Source: Primulina eburnea
Taxonomy: Eukaryota; Streptophyta; Magnoliopsida; Lamiales; Gesneriaceae
Assembly (NCBI RefSeq): GCF_022965805.1
Contig: NC_133105.1
Location: 31,078,311 to 31,142,310, forward strand
DNA: 64,000 nt
Reading direction: 5' to 3'
In this document: piece by piece, positions 31,459-43,613 of the stretch
Layout of the letters: the number at the start of each line of letters is the position of its first letter
Numbering within the stretch: the first letter of the stretch is position 1
The notes under the pieces: model-generated
Database searches by the model: none
What the model saw: the letters and a program-made list of their open reading frames with translations, nothing else
Told to the model about the DNA's origin: nothing
Position numbers and translations under genes: made by a program

Positions 31459-33452
31459 TGTTGGATCCCGGTTTTCTACACGCCCAAACGCAGCGGAAGT
31501 TTTAAAATTTTTTATTTTATTTTGACAATCAAAATATATTTGATTTGGAAGCTCGTATGATTTTCATAACATTCATAGTGAGTTTAAAAGTTATACCTTT
31601 GGTGATTAAATCACTGGACACCAACTGATCCGGTATAACAGATCTAGCTCTTCATGAATCCCAACGAACTTTCTTCAATGAACTTCTTTCTTTCCTTCTA
31701 ATTAGGTCCACGACTGAATCGTTTGATCTTCTTCCAAATTGCACTAGAAAATTTGGAAGAAGTTTAGCGTAGGAGAGAAATTAATTGAGAGATAGCTCAA
31801 ATTTTCCTTCAAAAAGGGGGAGTGGCCGATTTTCTCCTTTTTGAAAATGGGTCTCTCGAAAATTGAGGTAGGTGGTAGGCTAGGGTTTGACTTTTCAACC
31901 CTTTATTTATAATTAGATTATAACCTAATTACATAATTAACATTAATGGGCTTGATTTAATTAATTAGGCTAGTCCAACTAGTTTAATTAATTTAATCAA
32001 AGTCCATTAAAACTTTAATTATTTAATATGTTGGACTTGTACCCCTACAAGTCCATTAAACATATTATCCACCATATTTAATTTATTAATTAACTAACTC
32101 AACTTTTGAGCTTAATAAATTAAATACATTATAAATTCAACATTTGAATTTATTATTTAAATTATAAATTCAACTACTTGAATTTACATCACCTCCAAAA
32201 TTTAATATTTAATAAACCCAACATTTGAGTTTAATAAATTAAATTCTCAAATTTTATAAATTCAACTCCTTGAATTTATTCTCTCAAAATTTAATTATCA
32301 TAAATTCAACTCCTTGAATTTACTATATAATATAAATTCAACTTTTGAATTTATTCTCTCTACGGAACAAACAATCCAGTACTTGTGTGACCCTCAATGG
32401 TTCAGAGATACAGCTAGCCGTGGGTTCACAACTCTTTGTGATTCAGGACATAATCCTTTATTCGGGCTTACCCTAGTTAGCCTCATTCTTTCTATCAACA
32501 CCTTGATCAAGAATGTCAGAACTCATTTCTGATAGCACCCATCGGATCATGGTAAGAGCGTCTAGTAGCATCGCCCCATGATCCCCTAGGTATCACTGAT
32601 AGTGCCTGCAAGAACCAATCGATTATGATTAACGTACAGTACGGTCCTTTCATCTCATATATCCCGATCGAATCTGCAACCATTGGTTCATCGAGGGTTG
32701 CATAATAATTCGATAACTATGTGATAACTATAAGTAGTGGCATCGCATGTACCATTGGAGAACTCCTTCTCTAATGTACATCTCATACTCTGGCCAGAGA
32801 TTCCACGCACTATAATTTCATTTGATCACATAGGATATCCACACCCGTAGGTGAGCGGTGAATCCCCGACTACAATGCACTAGCTCCTATATGTGTCGCA
32901 ACTGTACCCAACCTCGCCACCTGATGACTCTCCTGGAGCCGGTAAACGAGTCAAAGCACAGCCCTAACATATAGAGCCTCAGTGTTGTCCCGGGTCGTAA
33001 GGACTAATGGTGTACAATCATAACCACGAACTTATCGTCTCGATGAATGATAACTACTTGGAAAGTCCGAGGGAGGGTTGTTCGGTATAATCATCATATG
33101 ACTACCCATCTGTATGTTTGGACATCTCTATGCCCTTACCAAGAAACGCAGTACACAACATCACAGATGCTAGTCTCGAGCTCAAGCGACCTTATCCATG
33201 TTTTAGGCGGCTGAATCGACTAGGAACGAATTTAGAATATGCAGTGTTTACAAATGAGTTTCAACATCGAATTACGATTCATTTGTATGAAAGCATAATC
33301 AAGGACTTTATCTATGCTGCTTGCATGGGTATACAGATAAAGTATAACGAAACCATTAAAAGTTAAATTATATTAAAATAAAGATTGTTTATTACACTTG
33401 AGTCAATAAAATCCCTAGTCAAGAGTTGACTTGTAGGGCATCTACTCTAACA
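31459..33452 (-). repeat. 5' LTR of copia D
   Basis: On the minus strand it runs TGTTAGAGTAGATGCCC ... CGGGATCCAACA, 1,994 bp. It shares the copia LTR modules with A and E (the cgtacagtacggtcc block, a gtgaatccccgactacaatgc segment, acccgtaggt) but is clearly more diverged from them than they are from each other. Confidence 0.85.
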
Positions 33453-34439
33453 TTATGTTGATGACATTCTACTCATTGGGAATGATGTAGGAATGTTGCA
33501 ACCGACAAATATATGGTTAGCAAGTAAGTTCTCAATGCAGGACTTGGGTGAAGCATATTTTGTATTGGGAATACAGATTTATAGAGATAGATCAAAAAGA
33601 TTGCTTGGTCACACCCAGTCCACATACATTGATACCATCGTGAAGCGGTTCTCGATGGACGAGTCCAAGAAAGGACATCTACCAATGTGTCATGGCGTGT
33701 CCCTATCCAAGTCTATGTCTCCCAAGACTGATGCAGAGATAGCGGCGATGACACGTATTCCGTATGCTTCGGCTATTGGTAGCATCATGTATGGGATGAT
33801 ATCTACACGTCCTGACGTGGCTTTTGCACTAAGTGTAGTGAGTAGATATCAATCCAACCCTGGTCTTCCACACTGGAAAGCTGTGAAAGACATCCTCAAG
33901 TATTTGAGAAGGTCCAATAAGTTGTTCTTGGTCTATGGGGGTGGAGAACTGAAATTGGAAGGCTATACCGACTCTAGCTTCCAAAGAGATGTTGATGACT
34001 CGAAGTCAACCTCCGGATTCATATTCATGCTCAATGGTGGTGCTGTCTCTTGGAAGAGTTCCAAGCAAGACAGTACTGCGGATTCCACCACTGAGGCAGA
34101 ATACATTGCTGCATCGGCTGCAGCAAGAAGGCCGTTTGGATTAGGAATTTCGTCCAAGAGTTGGGCGTCATTCCAAATGGAGTTGCTCCTATCCCGGTGA
34201 TGTGTGACAACACGGGAGCCATAGCTCAGGCGAAGGAGCCAAGGTCTCATCAGAAGTCCAAACACGTATTGAGAAAGTACCACATCCTCAGAGAGATCGT
34301 GGAAAGAGGAGATGTCACGATTGACAAAGTCGGCTCCGCAGATAATGTTGCTGATCCACTAACTAAGCCTTTACCAGGACCATCATTCGAGAAGCATCGC
34401 GAATCAATGGGTCTAAAGAATATAGGTAGTTGGCTCTAG
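33453..34439 (+). pseudogene. pol: Copia RT end and RNase H (left pol of E)
   Basis: It begins at the catalytic YVDDILLIGND segment (Copia D removes everything before it). It continues through [54 protein letters not shown] and TTEAEYIAAS. A one-base gain at AAARRPFGL shifts the frame near 34130; the rest ([55 protein letters not shown]) is read from 34161 to the stop at 34437-34439. It is very close to the sequence of copia A. Confidence 0.88.
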
Positions 34440-34441
34440 TG

Positions 34442-34453
34442 CAAGTGGGAGAT
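34442..34453 (+). promoter_or_regulatory. Polypurine tract before the central LTR of E
   Basis: caagtgggagat directly abuts TGTTAGAG. Confidence 0.75.
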
Positions 34454-36622
34454 TGTTAGAGTAGGTGCACGTCGAGCCAAGTGTTGGCCGACTGTTCACG
34501 ATGAAACTCTTTGTATAAACGATCTTTATTTTAATAATATTTGAATTTATTAATTTGGCGCATCTTTATCTTTATACCCATGCTAGCTGCATAGATAAAG
34601 CCCTTGAATATACAAATAGTAGAAAGAATATGAGATGCTCATATGATGAGTATCATGAAACTCATATTTGTAATATTGTATATTCTAAACCGTTCCTAGT
34701 CGATTCAGCCGCCACTAAGAAGGATAAAGGCCGCTCGAGTTAGAGACTAGTATCTGCGATGTGAGTACCATGTTTCATTGGTAGGGGACATTGTGATGTC
34801 CGAACATGCAGATAGGTGCTCCTTGTAGAGTGCACTGAACAACCCTCCATAAAAGGACTTTCCAATTGGTTCTCACTTAGCGAGTGGAATAGTCCTGGTT
34901 TATGGTTGTACATAATTAGTCCTTATGACCCGAGACAACATTGAGACTCTATGTGCTAGCGTTTCACTTTGACTTGTTTACCGACTCTTATGGGGTCATC
35001 AGGTGGCAAGGTTGGGTGTGACGGCGAAACATATAGGAGTCGATGCATTGTAGTCGGGGATTCACCGCTTACCTACGGGTATGGATATCCTATGTGTTTT
35101 TCATGTATGTGTGGGTTGAAATCTCTGATCAGAGTATGGTGGTAATTATGAAAGGGGTTTCATAGATTACACCATCGATGCAACCACGACATGACACATA
35201 GTATCGATTCATTGACAACTCTCGATAAACCAATAGTTGTCGAATCGGTCGGGATATATGAGTTGAAGGGACCGTACTGTACGCTAACCATAATTGAATG
35301 GTTCTTGCAGGCACTATCATGTGATACCTAGGGAATCACGTAAGCGATGCTGCTAGGCGTTTAACGTGATTGGTTGGGTACTATCAGACTTGAGTTCTGA
35401 CGTTCTTACTATCAAGGAGTTGATAAGTAAGAATGGAGCAATTGGGGTATGCTCGAATAAGGACATGTTTAGTCCGAATCACATAGAGATGTGAACCCAC
35501 GGCTAGTTGTATCAATGAACCATTGAGGGCCACACAAGTACTGGCTTTGTAAATCCCGTTGAGAAGTAAAAATAGTTCAATGTGTTGAACGGCTTATAAA
35601 GGAGTTTATAAGCGTAAGGAAAATTAGAAGTATGACTTCTATAAAGGAGAAAAATAGTTCAATGTGTTGAACGACTTATAAATGAGTTCATAAGTGTAAA
35701 GAAAAATAGAAGTGTGACTTCTATGAGAGAAATGTAAATTTTAATTTAAGGAAGTGTTCCTAAATTAAAATTGGCCAAGTGAATAATGTAATTGAAAATT
35801 GTGATTTTCATAAACATTATTATGGACTAAATTAAATTAATTCAAGTGTTGAATTAATTAAACACTAGTGGACATAGTAGAGTCCAAATAATTAAATTAA
35901 TTCAAGTGTTGAATTAATTAAATAATATTGAGTCTTGAAGAGCTCAATTAAAATAATTATTTAACTAGTGGGACTTGAGTAAATTCAAGTAATGTTTAAT
36001 TAGTCTCAAATATGTTTGAGATAATTAAAATTTAGTCCAAGGTTTTAATTTGATTAAAAACCATATAATATGCATGCATGGGAGGTGAAAGGTTGGGAGA
36101 CTACTTTTTGTGTTTTCAAGGCATGGCATGCAACTTTTTGGAACAACTTTTCCCACAACCAAAAAAATGTCTCTCCTTCTCTCCTACCATGAATAGTGGC
36201 CGAGTTACTATTCACATTTTTAGTCTCCAAGTTTTTCTCTCAATTTTCTTCTTCAATTGTTGAGGAAATAAATCACTTCTCTTTGAAAAATCTTCTTATT
36301 TTTCTAGTGCAAAATAAGAAGGGTTCTAGCTAGTTAGTGGTGGGCTTGATTGGAAGAAAGGAGTCCAAAAGAAAGGTGAAGCTTGTAGATTGTCTACCTT
36401 CAAGAGCTAAGGTGTTTACACCTTAGTTGGAGCCACAATCAATCTTTGAGATTGATAGGTAATTTTCTCAACACCCTATGCTTGAAAGTTGAGATTTTTA
36501 TATATGCTACACTAGTACACACAATATATGAGAGGTGGCCGAAATTTTTGCTAGAAAATATGATTTTCGAAAATTTTGTAGCTTCCGTTGTGCATTTCGG
36601 TCACCTAAATCGATTCCTTTCA
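34454..36622 (+). repeat. Central LTR of copia E
   Basis: 2,169 bp, TGTTAGAGTAGGTGCACG ... CGATTCCTTTCA. It carries an 82-bp tandem duplication (aatagttcaatgtgttgaac at 35571 and 35653) also present at 43614-45782. It holds two aattaattcaa inverted repeats near 35835 and 35896, and a TATA-like catataatatgc near 36063. Confidence 0.92.
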
Positions 36623-36624
36623 AG

Positions 36625-36636
36625 TGGTATCAGAGC
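36625..36636 (+). promoter_or_regulatory. PBS of copia E
   Basis: TGGTATCAGAGC two bases after the LTR end, complementary to initiator tRNA-Met. Confidence 0.93.
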
Positions 36637-38193
36637 TAATGGTACTAGTTTTTGGATAGCATATACAAGATATTATATTGAGGGCGATTTCTAACCGATT
36701 GAGATGAAAATTTGCAACGATTCAAGGCCGGATTGGGGCGATTTTTGGGCAGCATGTTGCTGCCCATTTCGGGCAGCTTGGGCTGCCCGAGGGGCTGCCC
36801 GAAACGGGCAGCAAGGGCAGCCCTAAGGGCTGCCCGAACCGCCCCCCCTATTTTATTAAAAAAAAAAAAATTTTGTTGGCCGGAATCCGGTGACCGAGCT
36901 CCGGCGACGGCGATGACGGCTAGGGTTTCCAAAAGTGTTTTGGAATATCAAAGTGTCATGTGCCTTGAGTTGTTGGGCCATTGGATGGCCAACACATTTG
37001 TGATTTTAAATGGGCCAAAATATTTTTAGTGAAAAATAAGTTTTTTTGGGCCCTTAAGTTTAAAATTACAAAAGTTGCAAATATTTTCTCATGAAATAAA
37101 TAATTTAAGTTGGACTTTAATTATTTATAGTAAATGGTGATTTACAAGAAATTCGGTTATAAATAAATTAATTTGAAAGTAGACAAATGTGTTTGTATAC
37201 TTTGTTAATTTAGTTTATAATCGTGGCGGTTAGTGATTGGATCAAGATATATAATATTGGATCAATTAATTATTGTGATAATTAATTGATGGTGTATGAT
37301 ATGTGATATTATGCATGAAGGATGATCAAAAGCCCAAGCCCAATTTGCTAGGTGTATGCTAGGATATTTGATGTTGAATGATTGTAATAATTATCAAATT
37401 TAAAGTGGGCTTGGTTTATGGCCCGTTCCCACCCCCCATGAGATGTATCCCTATTTGCCATGGATATTTATTGTAAATATTAGTATAGTGGATGATCAAG
37501 ATTGGAAGATGGTGGCCATGATGATTATGAAGATCGAAGACATGTAAATATTGGAAGCTTATGTAATAGTTGCATTTGCATCCCGTGCATTTCCCTAGGA
37601 TTGGACCTAGGCCCGTGTTTAGCTCACCTTGAAAACATACGATCAAACATGGCGAGCTTTTAAAAAAAAAAATAATAAATAATAATTAATGATGAGACCT
37701 TTCAAAACTAAAAACCCTCATTTTGAATAAGATTCAAAATTAATATCAAGTCCGAAAAGGGGAATTATAAATTTGGTTATAATTTCCTTGTCTTCCATCG
37801 ACAATGGGTGCATGATGAACGCTACCCGTACTCGGGGCTCGGCTCATATTATTGGGGGGGGCCCTTAGTGCCGGAAAGCTGTGACATTCATTGACATGGT
37901 GATGTGAACTACGTGGAACTCCCATGACTTCGGCTCAGATAATTGAGGGAACTCATGGCGACCGTCCATTAAGGTTCAACATCGATGGGTAAGGCTTGAC
38001 ACGTAAAGATGAACGACGTCTATAATGGGTCCTAATCAAACGTGAGACAAAAGTTTACGTTAAGGGTTGCATTGTGATGCAATTGGGAAACTACCTTTTA
38101 GGAATTGTGATTGGCTGTATAATCGGGATTATTACCAAATATTTTAAAATAGTCATCAACATTATCTGTTTTTACTTTCAGTACAAATTGACA
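36637..38193 (+). other. Leader of copia E, no gene
   Basis: A 1.56-kb untranslated leader between the PBS and the gag ATG. It holds a palindrome cluster (36747-36835), an A-rich tract near 36856, a poly-A near 37660 and the landmarks shared with the C leader. Frames within it have no domain. Confidence 0.7.
36747..36835. repeat. Four GGGCAGC/GCTGCCC inverted repeats in leader E
   Basis: Inverted repeats lie at 36747-36765 (gggcagcatgttgctgccc), about 36770-36789, 36794-36812 (gctgcccgaaacgggcagc) and 36815-36835. They sit 110-200 bases after the PBS. The leader of copia D carries the same GGGCAGC motif in the equivalent place. Confidence 0.88.
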
Positions 38194-41100
38194 ATGTCTT
38201 CGATTCGCAATCCGATATCCGTAATACTCGACAAAACACATATTAACTGGACCTAATTACCTCACTTGGCTAAGAAACCTGAAAATCGTCTTGAATTCGG
38301 AAAGGGTAGCATATACACTGACTGAGTCGCCCCCTGTTGAGGCTCCGACTCACTGCAATCCTGAGGAATTGCAGGCTTACAAGGAATGGTGTGACCATGA
38401 CTTGATAGCCAGGTGTTATATGCTGACTTCTATGAATGATGAGCTGCAGAGGCGTTTTGAGGGTGCAAAGAGTGCTGCTGACATTCATTTGCACCTCAAG
38501 GAGCTCTTTGGAGAGCAAACACGTCCTCTTAGGCATGCTACCGTCAAGGAGCTGATCACTTTACGCATGCAAGATGGGGCCTCGGTCCATGAGCATGGCC
38601 TAAAGGTGATCGGGCTCGTGGACAAGCTCGTTGGCATGGATCTGATCTTGCCTTCGGAGTTGACCACCGACGTGTAGCTCTTATCGCTGCCTAGCTCATT
38701 TGATCCTTTTGTGGTGAACTTCAACATGAACAAGATTGAACCTGATAGGGATCGAATAAGGTGACCAAAAAAACACAACGGAAGCTACAAAAATTTTCGA
38801 AAATCACATTTTCTTGCAAGGAAATTTTCGGCCACCTTGTGTACTAGTGTAGCATATACAAAAATCTCAACTTTCATACATAGGGTGTTGAGAAAATATA
38901 CCTATCAACCTCTTGAGGTTGATGATGGCTCCAACTAAGGTGTAAACACCTTAGCTCTTCAATGGATGAAGATCTACAAGCTCCATCTTTCTTTTGGACT
39001 CCTTTCTTCCAATCAAGCCCACCACCAACTCGGTAGATCCACCTTACACTTGCACTAGAAAATGTATGGCATTTTCTTTGAGAAGTGAGTGTTATTCTCC
39101 AACAATTGAAGAACAAGAAAATGAGAGAAAAAGAGAGAAAAATGCAAGGAATTTCGGCCATGTAGAGGTTGAAGGAATGGGAGGGAGACTTGCCTTGGTT
39201 GGAGAAAAAGTAGATTCAAAAAGGTGCATGCCATGCCTTGAAAACTCAAAAAGTAGTCTCCCAACCTTTCACCTCCCATGCATGCATAATATATGGTTTT
39301 TTAATCAATTTAAAAACCTTGGACTAAATTTTAATTATCTCAAACATATTTGAGACTAATTAAACATTACTTGAATTTATCCAAGTCCCACTAGTTAAAT
39401 AATTATTTTAATTGAGCTCTACAAGACTCAATATTATTTAATTAATTCAACACTTGAATTAATTTAATTATTTGGACTCTACTAGGTCCACTAGTGTTTA
39501 ATTAATTCAACACTTGAATTAATTTAATTTAGTCCATAATAATGTTTATGAAAATCACAATTTTCAAATACATTATTCACTTGGCCAACTTTTAATTTAG
39601 GAACACTTCCAAAAATTAAAATTTACATTTCTCTCATAGAAGTCATACTTCTATTTTTCTTTACACTTATAAACTCATTTATAAGTTGTTCAAACACATT
39701 GAACTATTTTCTCCTTTATAGAAGTCATACTTCTAATTTTCCCTACGCTTATAAACTCCTTTATAAGCCGTTCAACACATTGAACTATTTTTACTTCTCA
39801 ACGGGATCTAGAAAGCTAGTACTTGTGTGGTCCTCAATGGTTCATTGATACAACTAGCCGTGGGTTCACATCTCTATGTGATTCGGACTAAACATGTCCT
39901 TATATGAGCATACCCCAATTGCTCCATTCTTATTTATCAACACCTTGATAATAAGAACGTCAGAACTCAAGTCTGATAGTACCCAACCAATCATGTTAAA
40001 CGCCTAGCAGCATCGCTTACATGATTCCCTAGGTATCAAATGATAGTGCCTGCAAGAACCATTCTATTATGGTTAACGTACAGTACGGTCCCTTCAACTC
40101 ATATATCTCGATCGATTCGACAACCATTGGTATATCGAGAGTTGTCAATGAATCGATACTATGTGTCATGTAGTAGTTGCATCAATGGTGTAATCTATGA
40201 AACCCCTTTCATAATTACAACCATACTCTGGCCAGAGATTTCGATCTACATACACATGATAACACATAGGATATCCATACCCGAAGGTAAGCGGTGAATC
40301 CCCGACTACAATGCATCGACTCCTATGTGTTTCGACAGAACACCCAACCTTGCCACCTAATGACCCCATGAGAGTCGGTAAACAAGTCAAAGTGTAATTC
40401 TAGCACATAGAGTCTCAATGTTGTCCCGGGTCATAAGGACTAATTCTGTACAACCATAAACTAGGACATTTCCACTTGATAAGTGAGAACCACTTGGAAA
40501 GTCCTTTTATGGAGGGTTGTTCAGTGCACTCTACAAGGAGCACCTATCTGCATGTTCGGACATCACAATGTCCCCTACCAATGAGACATGGTACTCACAT
40601 CGCAGATACTAGTCTCGAACTCTAGCGGCCTATATCCTTCTTAGTGGCGGCTGAATCGACTAGGAACCGTTTAGAATATACAGTATTACAAATATGAGTT
40701 TCATGATACTCATCATATGAGCATCTCATATTCTTTCTACTATTTGTATATTCAAGGGCTTTATCTATGCAACTAGCATGGGTATACAGATAAAGATGTG
40801 CCAAATAATAATTTCAAATATTTCTAAAATAAAGATTGTTTATACATAGAGTTTCATTGTGAACACTCGGCCAACACTTGGCTCGACGGGCACCTACTCT
40901 AACAGAACCGACCCTTGAGGAGTTGGTGAATATGCTTGTTACGTTTGAATCAACCATCAAAAAAGAGAAGTTGGTTCTTTATGTGGGTTCTTCATCTGGT
41001 ACGAAGATTGATCCACATGGGAAGGGAAAGAAGAGTTCTTTCCAACGTCCCAAGAAGAACGTGCCCTTGATGAGGCAATCTCCGAATCCCGTTGTGGCAG

Positions 41101-41223
41101 CCACACCAGTTAAGGCTGACAAGACTGATGATGTATGTCATCACTGCAAGAAACCTGGACATTGGAGACGTAACTGCAGGGAATATCTTGCCCAGAAAAG
41201 TTCTGGAAACGGTATGTTCTAAA
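38194..41223 (+). pseudogene. gag: Copia gag (E), interrupted by solo LTR S1
   Basis: It starts at ATG 38194 (MSSIRNPISVILDKTHINWT). A one-base gain near 38250 shifts it. The next frame (from 38291) has RVAYTLTESPPVEAPTHCNP, WCDHDLIARCYMLTSMNDEL, IHLHLKELFGEQTRPLRHAT, MQDGASVHEHGLKVIGLVDK and LVGMDLILPSELTTDV, then a stop in place of a Leu codon. S1 with its gaacc duplication splits the gene at 38742/40905. It resumes TLEELVNMLVTFESTIKKEK and ends with a complete zinc knuckle CHHCKKPGHWRRNC near 41135-41176 (CCHC, spacing 2-4-4). Removing S1 in thought leaves the two simple breaks above. Confidence 0.88.
38743..40904 (-). mobile_element. Solo copia LTR S1
   Basis: 2,162 bp, from tgatagggatcgaataagg to cacctactctaaca, with a perfect target duplication gaacc (38738-38742 and 40905-40909). 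It has no PBS or polypurine tract. It is most like the LTR at 43614 (shared gcccgtcgagcc start and ttattttagtaatattt-type segment), but in the opposite orientation and inside the gag of that same element. Confidence 0.95.
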
Positions 41224-41640
41224 TTGAAGTAAACATTTCAATTAACTCTACTTCTTGGGTATTGGATACCGGATGTGGATCACATCTCTGTAATGTGTTA
41301 CAGATGATGGGAAGAAGTAGAAAGCTTAAGGAAGGTGTGACCTTCTAGAGGATGGGCAATGGAGCAAGAGTTGCTGCCAAGGCTATTGAAGATGTTTACT
41401 TATTATTGAACAATAGTTTTAAGTTAATTTTATGAGATGTTTTGTTTGTACCTAATTTGGTGAAAAACATTATTTCCATTTCTATTGTGATAAAAATGGA
41501 TATTCTTGTTTATTTAGCAAAGGTGTTTGCAACATTTACAAGAATGAATGTTTAATTGGTACTTGAGAACTTGAAAACGATCTCTATAACTTAAAATTGA
41601 AAGATATTCCATTAAATGTCCATACAAAGGCAGACACCAT
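41224..41640 (+). pseudogene. pol: Copia protease remnant, integrase deleted (E)
   Basis: STSWVLDTGCGSHLC near 41250 is the copia aspartic protease site (Asp-Thr-Gly). MGNGARVAAKAIEDVYLLLN and VLFVPNLVKNIISIS follow. The frame has stops near 41349 and 41434. After a DLYNLKLKDIPLNVHTK-like segment the sequence jumps at about 41625 straight to the YEIWM segment after the integrase core. The GAG-pre-integrase and catalytic core are missing, a deletion of several hundred bases compared with copia C. Confidence 0.82.
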
Positions 41641-43599
41641 ATGAGATATGGATGTGTAAGTCTCCCAAATATTCCTATCTTAGAATATGGGGAGCCCTGC
41701 TTATTTGAAGCAGGTAGTGGGAGATAAATTGGATAGTTGATCCATTTTATATTACTTTGTGGGATATCCAAGGAATTAAGTTGGATATCATTTCTATCAT
41801 CCCCAAGAAACAAAGGTGTTTGTTTCTAGGAATGCAACCTTTTTGGAAAAGGAATTTTCTATTGGATAGAAAAAGGGGAAATGATAGAACTCGAAGAGGT
41901 TCGAGAGACACCCACAATTATAGAACCCACACCCGAAGAGCCAAGTGAGGAGATACAAGCTCCTAAAAGATCCGAGAAAGTCTCGAGACCACCTATGAGG
42001 TATGGTCAGCTTCTTGAAGAGGGCCATGATGAGCCTAACCATGGATGTGATCCAAGGACCTTCAAGGAAGCGTTATCTGATGCCGATTCATCCAAATGGC
42101 TTGAAGCTATGGAATCTGAGTTGAATTCCATGCATTCGAACCAAGTGTGGGATCTTATAGATCCACCTGAGGCAAAGGTTCCCATAGGGACTTGGGACGG
42201 GTGGGAAGGTATTGACCTTCAAGGCGCGATTGGTGGCAAAAGGATATACTCAAAGACAAGGAGTTGACTTTGAGGAAACCTTTTCCCCAGTCGCAATGTT
42301 CAAGTCCATAAGGATTTTGCTAGCCATAGCTGCATGGTATGACTGTGAGATATGGCAGATGGATGTCAAGACAAACTTTCTTAATGGGGATTTTAAGAAA
42401 GTTATTTACATGTCTTAACCTGAAGGGTTTACATCTATCGGAAGTGAGCATATGGTATGAAAACTTCAGAGATCTATTTATGATCTAAAGCAGGCATCTA
42501 GGAGTTGGAACCTTAGATTCAATAGTACAATCAAATAGTTTGATTCACTAAGAATCCTGAGGAACCCTATGTGTATAAGAGGGTCAGTGGGAGTGTTGCG
42601 ACATTCCTGGTGTTGTATGTTGATGACATTCTACTCATTGAGAATGATGTAGGAATGTTGCAATCAACTAATATATGGTTAGCGAGTAAGTTCTCGATGC
42701 ACGACTTGGGTGAAGCATCTTTTGTATTGTGAATACAGATCTATTGAGATAGATCGAGAAGATTGCTTGGTCTCACCCAGTCCACATACATTGATACCAT
42801 CGTGAAGCCGTTCTCGATGGATGAGTCCAAGGGAGGACATCTACCAATGTGTCATGGCGTGTCCCTATCCAAGTCTGTCTCCCAAGACTGATGCAGAGAT
42901 AGTGGCGATGACTCGCATTCCGTATGCTTCGGCTATTGGTAGCATCATGTATGGGATGATATCTTCACGTCCTGACGTGGCTTTCGCACTAAGTGTAGTG
43001 AGTAGATATCATTCGAACCCCGGTCTTCCACATTTGAAAGCTGTGAAAGACATCCTCAAGTAGTTGAGAAGGACCAATAAATTGTTCTTGGTCTATGGGG
43101 TGGAGAACTGAAATTTGAAGGCTATACCGACTCTAGCTTCCAAAGCGATATCGATGACTCGAAGTCAACCTCTGGATTTGTATTCATGCTCAATGGTGCT
43201 GCTGTCTCTTGGAAGAGTTCCAAGCAAGACAATACTGCGGATTCCAGCACAGAGACCGAATACATTGCTGCATCAGATGCAGCAAGGGAGGCTGTTTGGA
43301 TAAGGAATTTCGTCCAAGAGTTGGGCGTCATTCCTAATGGAGTTGCTCATGTCCCGGTGTTGTGTGACAACACGGGAGCTATAGCTCAAGCAAAGGAGCC
43401 TAGGTCTCATCAGAAATCCAAACTAGTATTGAGAAAGTACCATATCCTCGGAGAGATTGTGGAAAGAGGAGAAGTGTCTTTTGACAAAGTCGGCTCCGCC
43501 GATAATGTTGTTGATCCACTAGCTAAGCCTTTACCTGGACCATTATTCGACAAGCATCGCGAATCAATGGGTTTAAAGCATATGGGTAGTTGGCTCTAG
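41641..43599 (+). pseudogene. pol: Broken copia RT and RNase H (E)
   Basis: The order follows copia A: LRIWGALLI-like end of integrase, MIELEEVRETPTIIEP, SRPPMRYGQLLEEGHDEPNH, then a shift near 42195 in the CKWIYKR region, [40 protein letters not shown] and a stop. The RT palm is broken by several stops and shifts (42416-42860), although YVDDILLIEND is still readable near 42620. The last frame 43186-43599 is intact: [46 protein letters not shown], and [15 protein letters not shown] to the stop. It is more decayed than the left pol piece of the same structure. Confidence 0.88.
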
Positions 43600-43601
43600 T
43601 G

Positions 43602-43613
43602 CAAGTGGGAGAT
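43602..43613 (+). promoter_or_regulatory. Polypurine tract of copia E
   Basis: caagtgggagat directly before the 3' LTR. Confidence 0.75.

Larger units (their letters stand above)
28823..33452 (-). mobile_element. Copia element D, 5' part
   Basis: On the minus strand it has the 5' LTR (31459-33452), PBS, a long leader with a GC palindrome cluster and a broken gag, which copia A truncates at 28822/28823. The right border ...ctctaaca is followed by ttatg (expected duplication), inside the YVDD-coding stretch of another copia pol (33453). The pol and 3' LTR of D are not in the window. Confidence 0.8.

Noticed and set aside
30839..31505. Alanine-rich and arginine-rich frames in the leader of copia D.
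   Set aside because: They arise from the GC-rich repeats, exist on both strands and lie between the PBS and gag.
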